In this document: in pieces, positions 17,030-24,885 of the stretch | Layout of the letters: every line of letters starts with the position of its first letter | How positions within the stretch are numbered: the first letter of the stretch is position 1 | Assembly (NCBI RefSeq): GCF_002205895.1 | Contig: NZ_NJDE01000015.1 | Location: forward strand, 1 to 64,000 | Direction: 5' to 3' | DNA from: Saccharibacillus sp. O23 | GTDB taxonomy: Bacteria; Bacillota; Bacilli; Paenibacillales; Paenibacillaceae | DNA length: 64,000 nucleotides | Translations under genes and position numbers: made by a program | Notes under the pieces: generated by a model | Databases searched by the model: none | The model's input: only the letters and a program-made list of their open reading frames with translations | Told to the model about the DNA's origin: nothing

Positions 17030-17725
17030 TCACTTCGCGGCTTCCGGATGAAATCCCCGATTATCCGCGTATCCTTCGATACTCCACACGCCGATCTTTT
17101 CGCTTTTCGCTTCGGCTTGGAGTTCTCGGAACTCTTTGACGTATTTGTCGTTCGGCTTATACACCACGACGCGCGCCAAGCCCTGCTCCAGCAGTTTCTC
17201 GTTTACCGACTCGCCGTCGAGATAGACGTAAGCCAGCATCCGGTCGTATTGATCGCGCTGCTCTTCGTCGAATTCCAGCTCCACGTCGCGTCCGGTCAGC
17301 AGCTTTTTCGTATAATCGCTCGCCTCGGTTCCGAAAGGCTGCACCGGAGTGCCTTCTTTCTTCGTCTCCGGGGTGTCGATCAGCAGCATGCGCACCCGCT
17401 CGCGGCTGCCGTCCGCCAACTGCGCGATAAACGTATCTCCGTCGACGGTCCGCTCTACCTTAGCGCCGACTCGTCCGTTCTGCGCAGGTTCAGGCGAGGA
17501 AGAAGTCGAATCGGTTCTGCCGGCGTCTTCCGTCCCTTGTTCGGTCTGCCGCGTACTCTCCGTCTGCGACGTCTCGCCCTGCTGAAGCCAATTCCCCAGC
17601 AGATCGCGTCCTTTGTCGGTGAATAGCAGCAGCGCCAATACGACGATCGTGACGACGATCGAGATCAAGCTTCTTTTCGGCCGCTTGGGTCCGCCGTTTT
17701 GTGGGGTGTCGCCTGTCGATTTCAT
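17030..17725 (-). CDS. Thermonuclease family (SNase-like) secreted or membrane-anchored nuclease
   Basis: A 231-residue protein. Residues 20-40 are one hydrophobic segment (signal anchor), then a Ser/Thr/Glu-rich spacer to about 88, then a staphylococcal-nuclease domain: VDGDTFIAQL, RVRMLLIDTPE (Arg and Asp of the active site) and RDQYDRMLAYVYLDG. It should hydrolyse DNA or RNA with Ca2+ at the cell surface. Start at 17725 with GGAGG at 7 nt; an ATG 6 nt upstream is too close to that site. It is divergent from the nucleotidase gene, which fits nucleic-acid scavenging (inference). Confidence 0.88.
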   Translation of the reverse strand: MKSTGDTPQNGGPKRPKRSLISIVVTIVVLALLLFTDKGRDLLGNWLQQGETSQTESTRQTEQGTEDAGRTDSTSSSPEPAQNGRVGAKVERTVDGDTFIAQLADGSRERVRMLLIDTPETKKEGTPVQPFGTEASDYTKKLLTGRDVELEFDEEQRDQYDRMLAYVYLDGESVNEKLLEQGLARVVVYKPNDKYVKEFRELQAEAKSEKIGVWSIEGYADNRGFHPEAAK

Positions 17726-17868
17726 ATGCATGCCTCCGGTTCGTATGACTGACTTTAGATCCTCGCTTTATTGTTCCGGCTTTGCCATTGCGCGTCAAGT
17801 CGGCTACAATTCAGATATCCGTTTTTCAGGAAAATACAGAAAGTATGGCAAGCAAGGAGAGAGTGCTC

Positions 17869-18441
17869 ATGGGCAAAAAAATCGTAGCCATCGACATGGA
17901 CGACACAATCTGTCATCTGGTACCGAAAGCCATTCATTATCATAATGCGACCTTCCCCGACCTTCAACTGTCGATCGACCAGATCCACAGCTTCGATCTC
18001 AGCCGCATCTGGCATCCGGAGTGCAACGAGGAGATTTTCTTCGGGCGTCCGAAATTGTACGAGGAGCTTGAGATCTTCGATGAACACACCGTCGAGGAAG
18101 TCCGCCGCATCAGCGAGGAACACGACGTCATTATCGTAACGGCGGCGCGGCCTTCGGCGGTTCCGGAGAAATGGAACTGGCTTCAGCAGCATATGCCGTT
18201 TATTCCGTTCGAAAATTTCTTCGTCGCCAAAAGAAAAAGTCTGCTGGAATTCGATGTGCTGATCGACGACGGACCGCATAATCTGCTCGCTGCGCGCGAA
18301 GCGGGCAAGCGAACGATCGGCATTCCGCGGCCGTGGAATCGTCCTCTGCAAGAAGAATTCCTGATGAAAGAATCGTGGGACGGCATGGGCGAACTGGTGA
18401 ACCGCGTACTGTCGGGACCCGGATTTCCGGCAAAAGGGTAA
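17869..18441 (+). CDS. 5'(3')-deoxyribonucleotidase-like HAD hydrolase (NT5C type)
   Basis: A 190-residue HAD phosphatase. AIDMDDTICH (about 6-15) carries the nucleophile and acid/base Asp, VTAARPS is motif II and LIDDGPHNL is motif IV. The family removes phosphate from deoxyribonucleoside monophosphates. Start at the ATG with AAGGAGAG 7 nt upstream; longer in-frame starts lack a site. It is divergent from the secreted nuclease, so extracellular degradation followed by intracellular dephosphorylation is a plausible shared theme. Confidence 0.82.
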   Translation: MGKKIVAIDMDDTICHLVPKAIHYHNATFPDLQLSIDQIHSFDLSRIWHPECNEEIFFGRPKLYEELEIFDEHTVEEVRRISEEHDVIIVTAARPSAVPEKWNWLQQHMPFIPFENFFVAKRKSLLEFDVLIDDGPHNLLAAREAGKRTIGIPRPWNRPLQEEFLMKESWDGMGELVNRVLSGPGFPAKG

Positions 18442-18571
18442 ACGGAATCCGCAAGGTTCGCGTTTAGCCGTTAGGAAGCTCTCGCTACCGCGACGGATGC
18501 GGACGGCAAACTTACGCGATCTCGACCGAACCGAACAGATCGATTACGCGGCGGCACAACGTCCGCAAACC

Positions 18572-18614
18572 AAAAATGCCCGAGCGAAGTCTTACTTCTT
18601 CGTTCGGGCGTTTT
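18572..18614. terminator. Bidirectional terminator
   Basis: Stem AAAATGCCCGAGCGAAG with CTTCGTTCGGGCGTTTT (two mismatches), A-run before and T-run after. It serves the nucleotidase gene and, on the other strand, the chemotaxis-type gene ending at 18684. Confidence 0.85.
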
Positions 18615-18683
18615 GCGTATCTATTCAAGAGTTGCGGGCAAAGCGTTATTCGTTCGTTTCGAGGGCAGGCAGAAGCTTCGGCT

Positions 18684-19505
18684 TCACAACTGTTTGGCGA
18701 ATTCGTTCAGCTTGAGCGCCATCTCGCGGATCTCTTCGATCATAGCGGACAGTTCGCCGGTAGACGAAGCCTGATCGCGACCGGTATCGGCGATCCGTTC
18801 GATCGAAGCGCCGATCTCAGCCGTCAATTGCTTGAATGTGCCGAGCGTATCGCTGATGCTGTTGGTTGACGTCACCGTCTGACCGGACAGCTTGCGGATC
18901 TCGGCGGCAACGATGCCGAATCCTGCTCCTTTCTCGCCCGCATGAGCGGCTTCGATCGCCGCATTGATGCCGAGCATATGCGTCTGGTCCGCGACTTCCT
19001 TGATCATACGGACGACGCCGTCCGCGCCATGCGCGTTCTGTTCGGCACGGCGCGACAGCTCCAGCAGTTCGCCGGACAGATGAGTAAGACCGCCCGATCC
19101 TGCGGAGATCTGCATAATGCGCTCGCTCGCGCCGGACAACGATTCCGCCATCCGGTCGGCAATCTCGACCAATTCGCTATGGCGGCGCGCTTGCATCGCC
19201 AAGCCGCCGATGATGCGTCCGTGTTTATCTTTGATCGGAGTCGCCGTTCCCGTAAACGCGACTCCGTAATATTCGGCGGGGACTTCGGCGCGCAGCGCCT
19301 GATCTTTCCGAATCGAGATCATCAGGGGTTCGTCTTCTTGCAGACGCTGCCCCGGCTTGATGCCGAGATTGATCTGCTTGCTCGGCCAATAAGCGATAAA
19401 TTGTTCAAGGTCGCAGATCGCGACGGAGACTTCCACCGGGAGTCCGGTCCGAAGCAGGGGAATCATCGACATCAGTTGATCCAGAGAATCGATTCCGTTC
19501 GTCAT
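18684..19505 (-). CDS. Soluble methyl-accepting chemotaxis-type protein (YfmS-like)
   Basis: A 273-residue cytoplasmic protein with no membrane segment. The N-terminal 130 residues form a PAS-like sensor region (PIKDKHGRIIGGLAMQARR). The C-terminal coiled coil contains the conserved hairpin tip EVADQTHMLGINAAIEAAHA and AEIRKLS of chemoreceptors, so it can probably contact CheW/CheA. It lies 49 bp downstream of the MHYT histidine kinase and is probably co-transcribed. Soluble MCPs of this size, such as B. subtilis YfmS, are known. A truncated signalling bundle makes adaptation by methylation doubtful. Confidence 0.85.
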   Translation of the reverse strand: MTNGIDSLDQLMSMIPLLRTGLPVEVSVAICDLEQFIAYWPSKQINLGIKPGQRLQEDEPLMISIRKDQALRAEVPAEYYGVAFTGTATPIKDKHGRIIGGLAMQARRHSELVEIADRMAESLSGASERIMQISAGSGGLTHLSGELLELSRRAEQNAHGADGVVRMIKEVADQTHMLGINAAIEAAHAGEKGAGFGIVAAEIRKLSGQTVTSTNSISDTLGTFKQLTAEIGASIERIADTGRDQASSTGELSAMIEEIREMALKLNEFAKQL

Positions 19506-19554
19506 GATATTCGCTCCTTCCAAAAAAAGAATGGTCGTCCGGTCCGTATCGCGT

Positions 19555-21495
19555 TCAACCCGCCGTTTCCGTCAATTTTACATTCCGTTCTTCCCGGTAA
19601 ATCGGCATCGGCACGGTGAAGAAAAATTCCGAACCTTCGCCCTGCCGAGACGATAAACCGATCTCGCCGCCCATCAATCGGACGAGGTTTTTGCAGATCG
19701 CGAGGCCGAGGCCCGTGCCGTTCTGCATCCGGGACGCGGCCGACGACGCTTGGTAGAAAGGCTGGAACAGCTTCTCCCGCTCTTCGTCGGAAATGCCGAT
19801 CCCGCTGTCTTTGACCGCGAAGCGGATCAAAGCCACGCCTCCGGGACGCGGCATGCCTTGACCATACAGGCTGCCGCCGCGCAGCTCCCGCACTTCGGCG
19901 CTCAGTTCGATGCCGCCTTCGGACGTAAACTTGAGCGCGTTGCTCAGCAGGTTCATCAGCACTTGGCGGATGCGCTGCTCGTCGCCGATCAGCACGTCCG
20001 GAATGCCCGGTCCCGCCGAACTGGCGAACGACAAGCCTTTTTGCTCCGCTTGTACCGCATAAAGCGCCGCGACGTCGCTCAAGAGCGACGACAGCGACAG
20101 CGGCTCGCTGACCGCGTTCAGTTTACCCGCTTCCAACTTCGAGAAATCGAGCACATCGTTGATCACGTACAGCAGCGCCGAGCCGCTTCGGTGAATGAGC
20201 CGGACGTACTCCCGCTGTTCTTCGTCGAGCGGCGTGTCGAGCAGAATATCGCTGATGCCGAGCACGCCGTTCAGCGGCGTACGCAGCTCGTGACTCATGA
20301 CCGCGAGGAAATCGCTTTTGACGCGCAGCGCTTCTTCGGCCTCGGCCTTGGCTTGGCGCAGTTCGCGTTCGGCGCGCTTGCGGTCCGTCACGTCTCGGGA
20401 GATGGTATACACGTCGCGTATGCCGTTTCCGTCGTCCAGCGGTACCATCGTCAGACTGAGCCAGATTTCGCTGCGGCGCTTGCCGCGGACCCGCAGCTCG
20501 GTCGTTTCGGATTCGCCGGACAGCGCTGCGTCATAGCAGGCTTTCAGCCGCTCGCGGTCTTCTTCGAACAGCAGCTCGTCGAACGCGGTGCCCCGAAGCT
20601 CTTCGAACGCGTAGCCGGTAATCCGTTCTAGCGCCGGGTTGGCTCTAGCCAGTTTTCCGTTTTCGTACAGGCAGACGGCGTCGGGGTTATGCTCGAAAAT
20701 GGAGTCGTAGCGGCGTTTGTTCGAATCCGCCAAGCGCAGCGCGACGGCGCGGTCGACGGCTTGGCTGATCAGCACCACGACCAAGATCAACAGCGCCGCG
20801 GCGCCGACCAGCACGGCCAGCATCGACTCGTCGGCGTAGCTGGCGGCAGCCGGCTGTGCAGGATGCGTCATCTGACTCTCCATGCCGTGAAAACGGACCG
20901 CCGCCATCCCCGTATAATGCATGCCGGCCACCGCTCCTCCGAGCAGCAGCGCGACGGCTAAGCGAAGCGGCAGCCGGAGCCGCGCGCAGCTATGCTTGCG
21001 GTGCACGGCCGACAGCTTGAGCGCGGCGAACGAAGCGCCGAACGCGATCAGCACGGACAAAGCGACGTAGTTGCGGTCATGCTCCATGCGCAGCGGCATG
21101 CTCATCGCGGCCATTCCGCTGTAATGCATCGCCAATATGGCGGCCGCCATCAGCGCGGAGCCCGCGATCAGGCTGCCCGTCTTCGAGACGTCGCCGGCGA
21201 TCATGCGAAAAGCCGCCCATACCGCGAGTACGGGCAGCACCACGGAAAGCAGCAGCCAACCGGACGTATAGCTCACCTGAACGGGAAGCCGATAAGCCAG
21301 CATTCCGATAAAATGCATCGACCAGATCCCGAGTCCCATCGTGACGGAGCCGAGCAGCATCCAGAAACGCCGCGCCGTGCCGCTCAGCGCCAGCACGCGC
21401 TCGTATACGTACAGCGCGCTGCAAGAAGCGAAGACGGAAATGAAAAGCGAAAGAAGAACGAATTGAAGTTGATACGTGCCGTGAAGTTCAGTCAT
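19555..21495 (-). CDS. MHYT-PAS sensor histidine kinase
   Basis: A 646-residue membrane kinase. Seven N-terminal helices contain three MHYT-type motifs (MHFIGM, MHYSGM, MHYTGM), proposed to bind copper and sense O2, CO or NO. A PAS domain with a PAC region (about 260-375) is followed by a HisKA domain (SHELRTPLNGVL, phospho-His near 405) and a HATPase with NLLSNALKF, DSGIGI and GTGLGLAI. There is no receiver domain and no response regulator gene beside it, so the partner is unknown. AGAAAGGAA precedes the ATG. The only obvious operon partner is the soluble chemotaxis protein. Confidence 0.92.
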   Translation of the reverse strand: MTELHGTYQLQFVLLSLFISVFASCSALYVYERVLALSGTARRFWMLLGSVTMGLGIWSMHFIGMLAYRLPVQVSYTSGWLLLSVVLPVLAVWAAFRMIAGDVSKTGSLIAGSALMAAAILAMHYSGMAAMSMPLRMEHDRNYVALSVLIAFGASFAALKLSAVHRKHSCARLRLPLRLAVALLLGGAVAGMHYTGMAAVRFHGMESQMTHPAQPAAASYADESMLAVLVGAAALLILVVVLISQAVDRAVALRLADSNKRRYDSIFEHNPDAVCLYENGKLARANPALERITGYAFEELRGTAFDELLFEEDRERLKACYDAALSGESETTELRVRGKRRSEIWLSLTMVPLDDGNGIRDVYTISRDVTDRKRAERELRQAKAEAEEALRVKSDFLAVMSHELRTPLNGVLGISDILLDTPLDEEQREYVRLIHRSGSALLYVINDVLDFSKLEAGKLNAVSEPLSLSSLLSDVAALYAVQAEQKGLSFASSAGPGIPDVLIGDEQRIRQVLMNLLSNALKFTSEGGIELSAEVRELRGGSLYGQGMPRPGGVALIRFAVKDSGIGISDEEREKLFQPFYQASSAASRMQNGTGLGLAICKNLVRLMGGEIGLSSRQGEGSEFFFTVPMPIYREERNVKLTETAG

Positions 21496-21819
21496 GCCAT
21501 CCGTTCCTTTCTTTCCGATCTATGAAAAAGCGTCGATCGACGATTCCTTTCGTACAACGACCGGCGCGGCAGCCTTTTCGGCCGCATCGCATCCGGTCTT
21601 TTTATTTTATCATGTGACATTTTTGTGAAAATAGCCGTTTTCTCCTCTTTTGCGTCGACGCGTGCAGGATTTTTTCGTGCCACCTCCTAGAGCGTGTACG
21701 CAAAAAAGACGCCCCGTTTCCGGGGCGTCCCGATCATGTCCTTATTATGCCGAAAGCCGCGTCTTGAACGCCTGCAAGATCCGAAGCTTCTAGGTCTTAT
21801 CCCGGCACGTCCGCTTTCT
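21496..21819. other. Intergenic region before the kinase gene
   Basis: No gene. It holds the kinase upstream region and the terminator at 21702-21730. The stretch 21600-21680 is AT-richer and may hold the kinase promoter, but no clear -35/-10 pair can be fixed by eye. Confidence 0.5.
21702..21730 (-). terminator. Terminator of the beta-helix gene
   Basis: A 9-bp stem GACGCCCCG with CGGGGCGTC and a TTTC loop. On the minus strand it is followed by TTTTTT. It lies 90 bp after the beta-helix stop codon. Confidence 0.85.
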
Positions 21820-23442
21820 TCATTCGTAGGCTCCCCGGCTCGGAAGGCCGGAAGACGTTCGGCCGCGGGCCTTGCCGGCCAGATCCGGCGAAGCACTCAA
21901 GATGTCGTCTTTGATGCCGGAAGCGGCGGCCGGCGAACCGGGCTTCAGCCGATAATCGTCTTTTTTCGCGTTCGCGAAAGCAGGATCGGCGAACAGCGAG
22001 TGTTTGTCGTTGCCGGTGTTTTTGACATAGGAAGCCAAGCCGGTATAGGTTTTATTTTTCCACGTCCATACCGCTTGGTCGGCATCCGGCGCGAAATACA
22101 GATTATGATCGACGATGTTGCGCGCATTTTCGCGGTATTCGTTGTAGATCAGCGCGTTCGAAGCGGAAGCGACGAAAATATTGTTGCGGACGATGTTGTC
22201 GCGCGTATCGAACTGGATATAGAGCTGTCCCGTTCCCCATTCCAGCGTATCGTTGCCGGCCACCGTGTTGCCGGTAATCACGCTGCCGATCGTCGCTCCG
22301 CGCTGTTTGTCGTAGCCGCCCATCCCGATGCCGGTCAGAGCATTGCGAGCGATCAGATTGCTGCGAACGATCATGTTCGACGTCGAACGTCCGGCATGCT
22401 CGGACGAGATCTCGATCCCGATATCGTTGCGCAGCACGCGGTTGCGTTCGATCGCGATATCCCGGCCGCCGTCGACATAGATGCCTGCCGCGGCATAGTT
22501 GCCGTTCGGAATCTTGCGTCCGTAAGACGGGTTCCGAACGGACGTGCTTCCGGTCACGGTATTGCCTCGGATCACGCCGCTGCGGGCCTGATCGTATGCC
22601 GGATTCGGCGACGTGCCTTCGAAGCCGATCGCGTCGATGCCGATGTTGTCGTTATCGTGCACGTAGTTGTTCTCGACAACGAATTTCTCGACGTTGCCGT
22701 TCAGCACGACCGCTTCGCTGGAACCCAGCGTCAGGCCGTAGATCTCGTTGCCCGAGATCGTCAGATCGCGGATCGAAGCCGGCGCTTCCGTTCCGTATAC
22801 CGCGATCCCGTGCGCGTCGCGCCCCGAGAGTTCTTCGCCGCGCGGCGCCGCCGTATTGGCGATGCCGTGGATCTTGTTGTTCTCCAGACGGACGCCTTGA
22901 CCCGCGCCGCGGACATAGAGACCGACCGGCAGATTGCCGGCCCGGTCCGTCTTGAGGCTGCGCAGTTCGAGGCCGCGGACGGTGACGCGGCTGACGTTGT
23001 TCAGGTCGATCAAGGCCGCGAAGCCGTCGATCGGCAGTCCCGTGCCGTCGAGCACCGCCGTCTCCGACGGATAGCTCGCGACGGTCAGGCGCGCCGCTTC
23101 GCCGGGCGCGCCCGGGCTTCCGGCCAGCCGGAGCTGCTGGCGGTAGACGCCGCCGCGCAGATACACGGTGCCGCCGGTCTTCATGGCGGCATCGGCCCGC
23201 GCCTCGGCGGGCGAAGCGATGCCCGCCGAAGCCGCCGGATTCGCGGCGGCAAGCGCGGACGCGCCGAACGCGCCGGACGCGAAGTTCGCCGCGCGAAGCG
23301 GGGCGAACGTGTGGGCCAGCGGCGCGGCCCAAGCCGGCTCCGCCGCCGAGTCGGCGGCAGGCGGCAAAGTCAAGGAAGCGGCCGGATGAGTCGATAACGA
23401 CAAGCAGGCCGCGAGAAGAAACGTTTTTCCGATCTCGAACAA
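21820..23442 (-). CDS. Secreted right-handed parallel beta-helix protein
   Basis: A 540-residue exported protein. The first 30 residues are a signal peptide (FEIGKTFLLAACLSLSTHPA). An Ala-rich spacer reaches about 85, then pectate-lyase-like beta-helix repeats run to the end (GTVYLRGGVYRQQ, ITISGNEIYG-type turns, several N-N-I/V ladders). It probably binds or cleaves a plant or exopolysaccharide; catalytic residues cannot be picked by eye. I place the start at a TTG (23442) because GAGAGGGG lies upstream and this gives a signal peptide at the very N-terminus. A longer in-frame ATG start at 23601 would bury it. Confidence 0.75.
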   Translation of the reverse strand: MFEIGKTFLLAACLSLSTHPAASLTLPPAADSAAEPAWAAPLAHTFAPLRAANFASGAFGASALAAANPAASAGIASPAEARADAAMKTGGTVYLRGGVYRQQLRLAGSPGAPGEAARLTVASYPSETAVLDGTGLPIDGFAALIDLNNVSRVTVRGLELRSLKTDRAGNLPVGLYVRGAGQGVRLENNKIHGIANTAAPRGEELSGRDAHGIAVYGTEAPASIRDLTISGNEIYGLTLGSSEAVVLNGNVEKFVVENNYVHDNDNIGIDAIGFEGTSPNPAYDQARSGVIRGNTVTGSTSVRNPSYGRKIPNGNYAAAGIYVDGGRDIAIERNRVLRNDIGIEISSEHAGRSTSNMIVRSNLIARNALTGIGMGGYDKQRGATIGSVITGNTVAGNDTLEWGTGQLYIQFDTRDNIVRNNIFVASASNALIYNEYRENARNIVDHNLYFAPDADQAVWTWKNKTYTGLASYVKNTGNDKHSLFADPAFANAKKDDYRLKPGSPAAASGIKDDILSASPDLAGKARGRTSSGLPSRGAYE

Positions 23443-23879
23443 AGTGGCTGTCCCCTCTCTCGTTTCGTCTTGCAAAATGCGTTCAAATGCCTTCGACCGA
23501 TCCGCGAAGCTGTCGATCGAGCCTTTTTCGGATCTCTGTATGCAGATTGTCGAACCGAACCTGCTGCGTCTATTCCAACATCGGATAAAGCGTTTCGTCA
23601 AGGCATACGCTTGCGAGCGGCTGGCTGTATGTATAGGCGAAGCCTATTCTTCAAAGACGCCCCGTTCTTGCGAAATAGTACGCTGATCGAAAATAAAGCG
23701 AGGTTAACCTCTTCGAAAACCTTGGATCGAACTCGGTTAACTCGTCATATAGAAGGATTTTGCCGTCCGCTTAGAAGATGCGTCGCCTTCGCAGCCTTCG
23801 GAATTGACACTTTTGCGAAAAACGCCTACCATGAAGCCTGTTAGTAAGCAGTAACATCGAAGAGGCTGGTGACCCATTT
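23443..23879. other. Intergenic region between the beta-helix and TetR genes
   Basis: No gene supported. The right end holds the TetR promoter and dyad. The remaining 350 bp has no repeat or hairpin that I can recognise. Confidence 0.5.
23804..23856 (+). promoter_or_regulatory. Promoter and candidate operator of the TetR gene
   Basis: -35 TTGACA (23804-23809), 17-bp spacer, -10 TACCAT (23827-23832). An 18-bp dyad with ends TGTTA and TAACA (23839-23856) lies at the expected transcription start, a typical autorepressor position. Its inner part AGTAAG also occurs in the operator-like dyad of the TetR-MFS pair at 34.84 kb. Confidence 0.65.
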
Positions 23880-24464
23880 ATGAAAACCAAGCAAGAAACG
23901 CGTCCGAGCACATCCGAGCGCATTCTATCGGCCACGCTGCGACTGATGTCCGAGAAAGGCTACAAATCCGTGACCGTGAAGCAAATCGCAGCGGAAGCCG
24001 GTTTTAGCGAAATGACGATCTTCCGGACGTTCGGTTCGAAAAAAGCGATTCTGGATCGCCTGATCGAAAACTATCTGTACACGCCGCCCAACGAAAAAAT
24101 GATCCGCGACCGTCTGACTTACGACTTGGAAACGGATCTGCTGATGCTGAGCGAATTCTATCACGATACCGTGGGCGCGACCGAACAGATCTATCTGCTC
24201 TCCGTGATGGAACGTTCCGTCATGCCCGACCTGCACGTGAATATTCATCATAACGCGACCAAGTTCACCGACATCGTCGCCGATTACCTGAAAACGATGC
24301 AGGAACGGGGCCTAGTGGTCGCGGGCGATCCTTTGGTTCAAGCCGCTACGCTGATGTATTTCAATTACGGCAAATTCGCGACGTACACCTTGATTCCGCG
24401 AGCCGATCGGCTGAACAACCTGCGGGACGCCGTCGCGGTGATCGCTCGGGGATTGGCCGCGTAA
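23880..24464 (+). CDS. TetR/AcrR family transcriptional regulator
   Basis: A 194-residue repressor. The helix-turn-helix lies at about 12-55 (ILSATLRLMSEKGYKSVTVK, then FSEMTIFRTFGSKKAILDRL). The C-terminal ligand domain resembles that of the TetR protein at 36374, with matching segments such as DLETDLLMLSEFYHD and DLHADLLLISRSYHA, so the two are paralogues. The ATG has only a weak upstream GAGG. No export or enzyme gene is directly adjacent on the same strand, so the target is unknown beyond probable autoregulation. Confidence 0.87.
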   Translation: MKTKQETRPSTSERILSATLRLMSEKGYKSVTVKQIAAEAGFSEMTIFRTFGSKKAILDRLIENYLYTPPNEKMIRDRLTYDLETDLLMLSEFYHDTVGATEQIYLLSVMERSVMPDLHVNIHHNATKFTDIVADYLKTMQERGLVVAGDPLVQAATLMYFNYGKFATYTLIPRADRLNNLRDAVAVIARGLAA

Positions 24465-24509
24465 CGTTCGGAAGCCCTCGTGCAGGATCAAAGATCGATG
24501 AAAAATCAC

Positions 24510-24557
24510 GCAAAAATACGCCTAGGCTGCGACTCCGCAGACGAGGCGTATTTTTGC
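24510..24557 (+). terminator. Terminator of the TetR gene
   Basis: A 14-bp stem GCAAAAATACGCCT with its complement (24544-24557). The arms are A- and T-rich, so it can act in both directions, including on the pxp operon. Confidence 0.75.
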
Positions 24558-24573
24558 ATTCGGTCCGTAACCG

Positions 24574-24768
24574 TAACGGAACACAGATCCGTTAGAACGC
24601 CGTTTCGGACGTTCTCCGACCGCTAACGGAACCTCGATTCGTTAGCGGCGCGAAAACGGCCGAAAAACGCATGAAATCGTTGTTTTTTCCGGCTAAGCGT
24701 CATCTCGTTCCGTTAGAAATCCGGCGCGGCCCGAAATCGCTGCTAAGCGCCGCCTCGTTCCGTTAGAA
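24574..24768. repeat. Intergenic modular repeat, family A, copy 1
   Basis: Two forward units (24574-24596, 24622-24646; word GCTAACGGAACmyvGATTCG) and two units of the second type (24693-24716, 24743-24766; word CTAAGCGtCatCTCGTTCCG, ending TTAG) flank a core containing CGGCCGAAAAACGCA and AAATCGTTGTTTTT. The same order and a similar core occur at 56425-56620. It fills most of the 420-bp gap 24465-24885. Confidence 0.85.
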
Positions 24769-24885
24769 CGAGAATACGCTGCGAATCCGCACCCGCAAGC
24801 CGGTTTTGCGCGTTCGTCCGCCGGCGATTCGCAGGCTCATGCGGCTTGGCTTGCTGCCTGTCGGACTATGGCGCGTTCTCGATGC

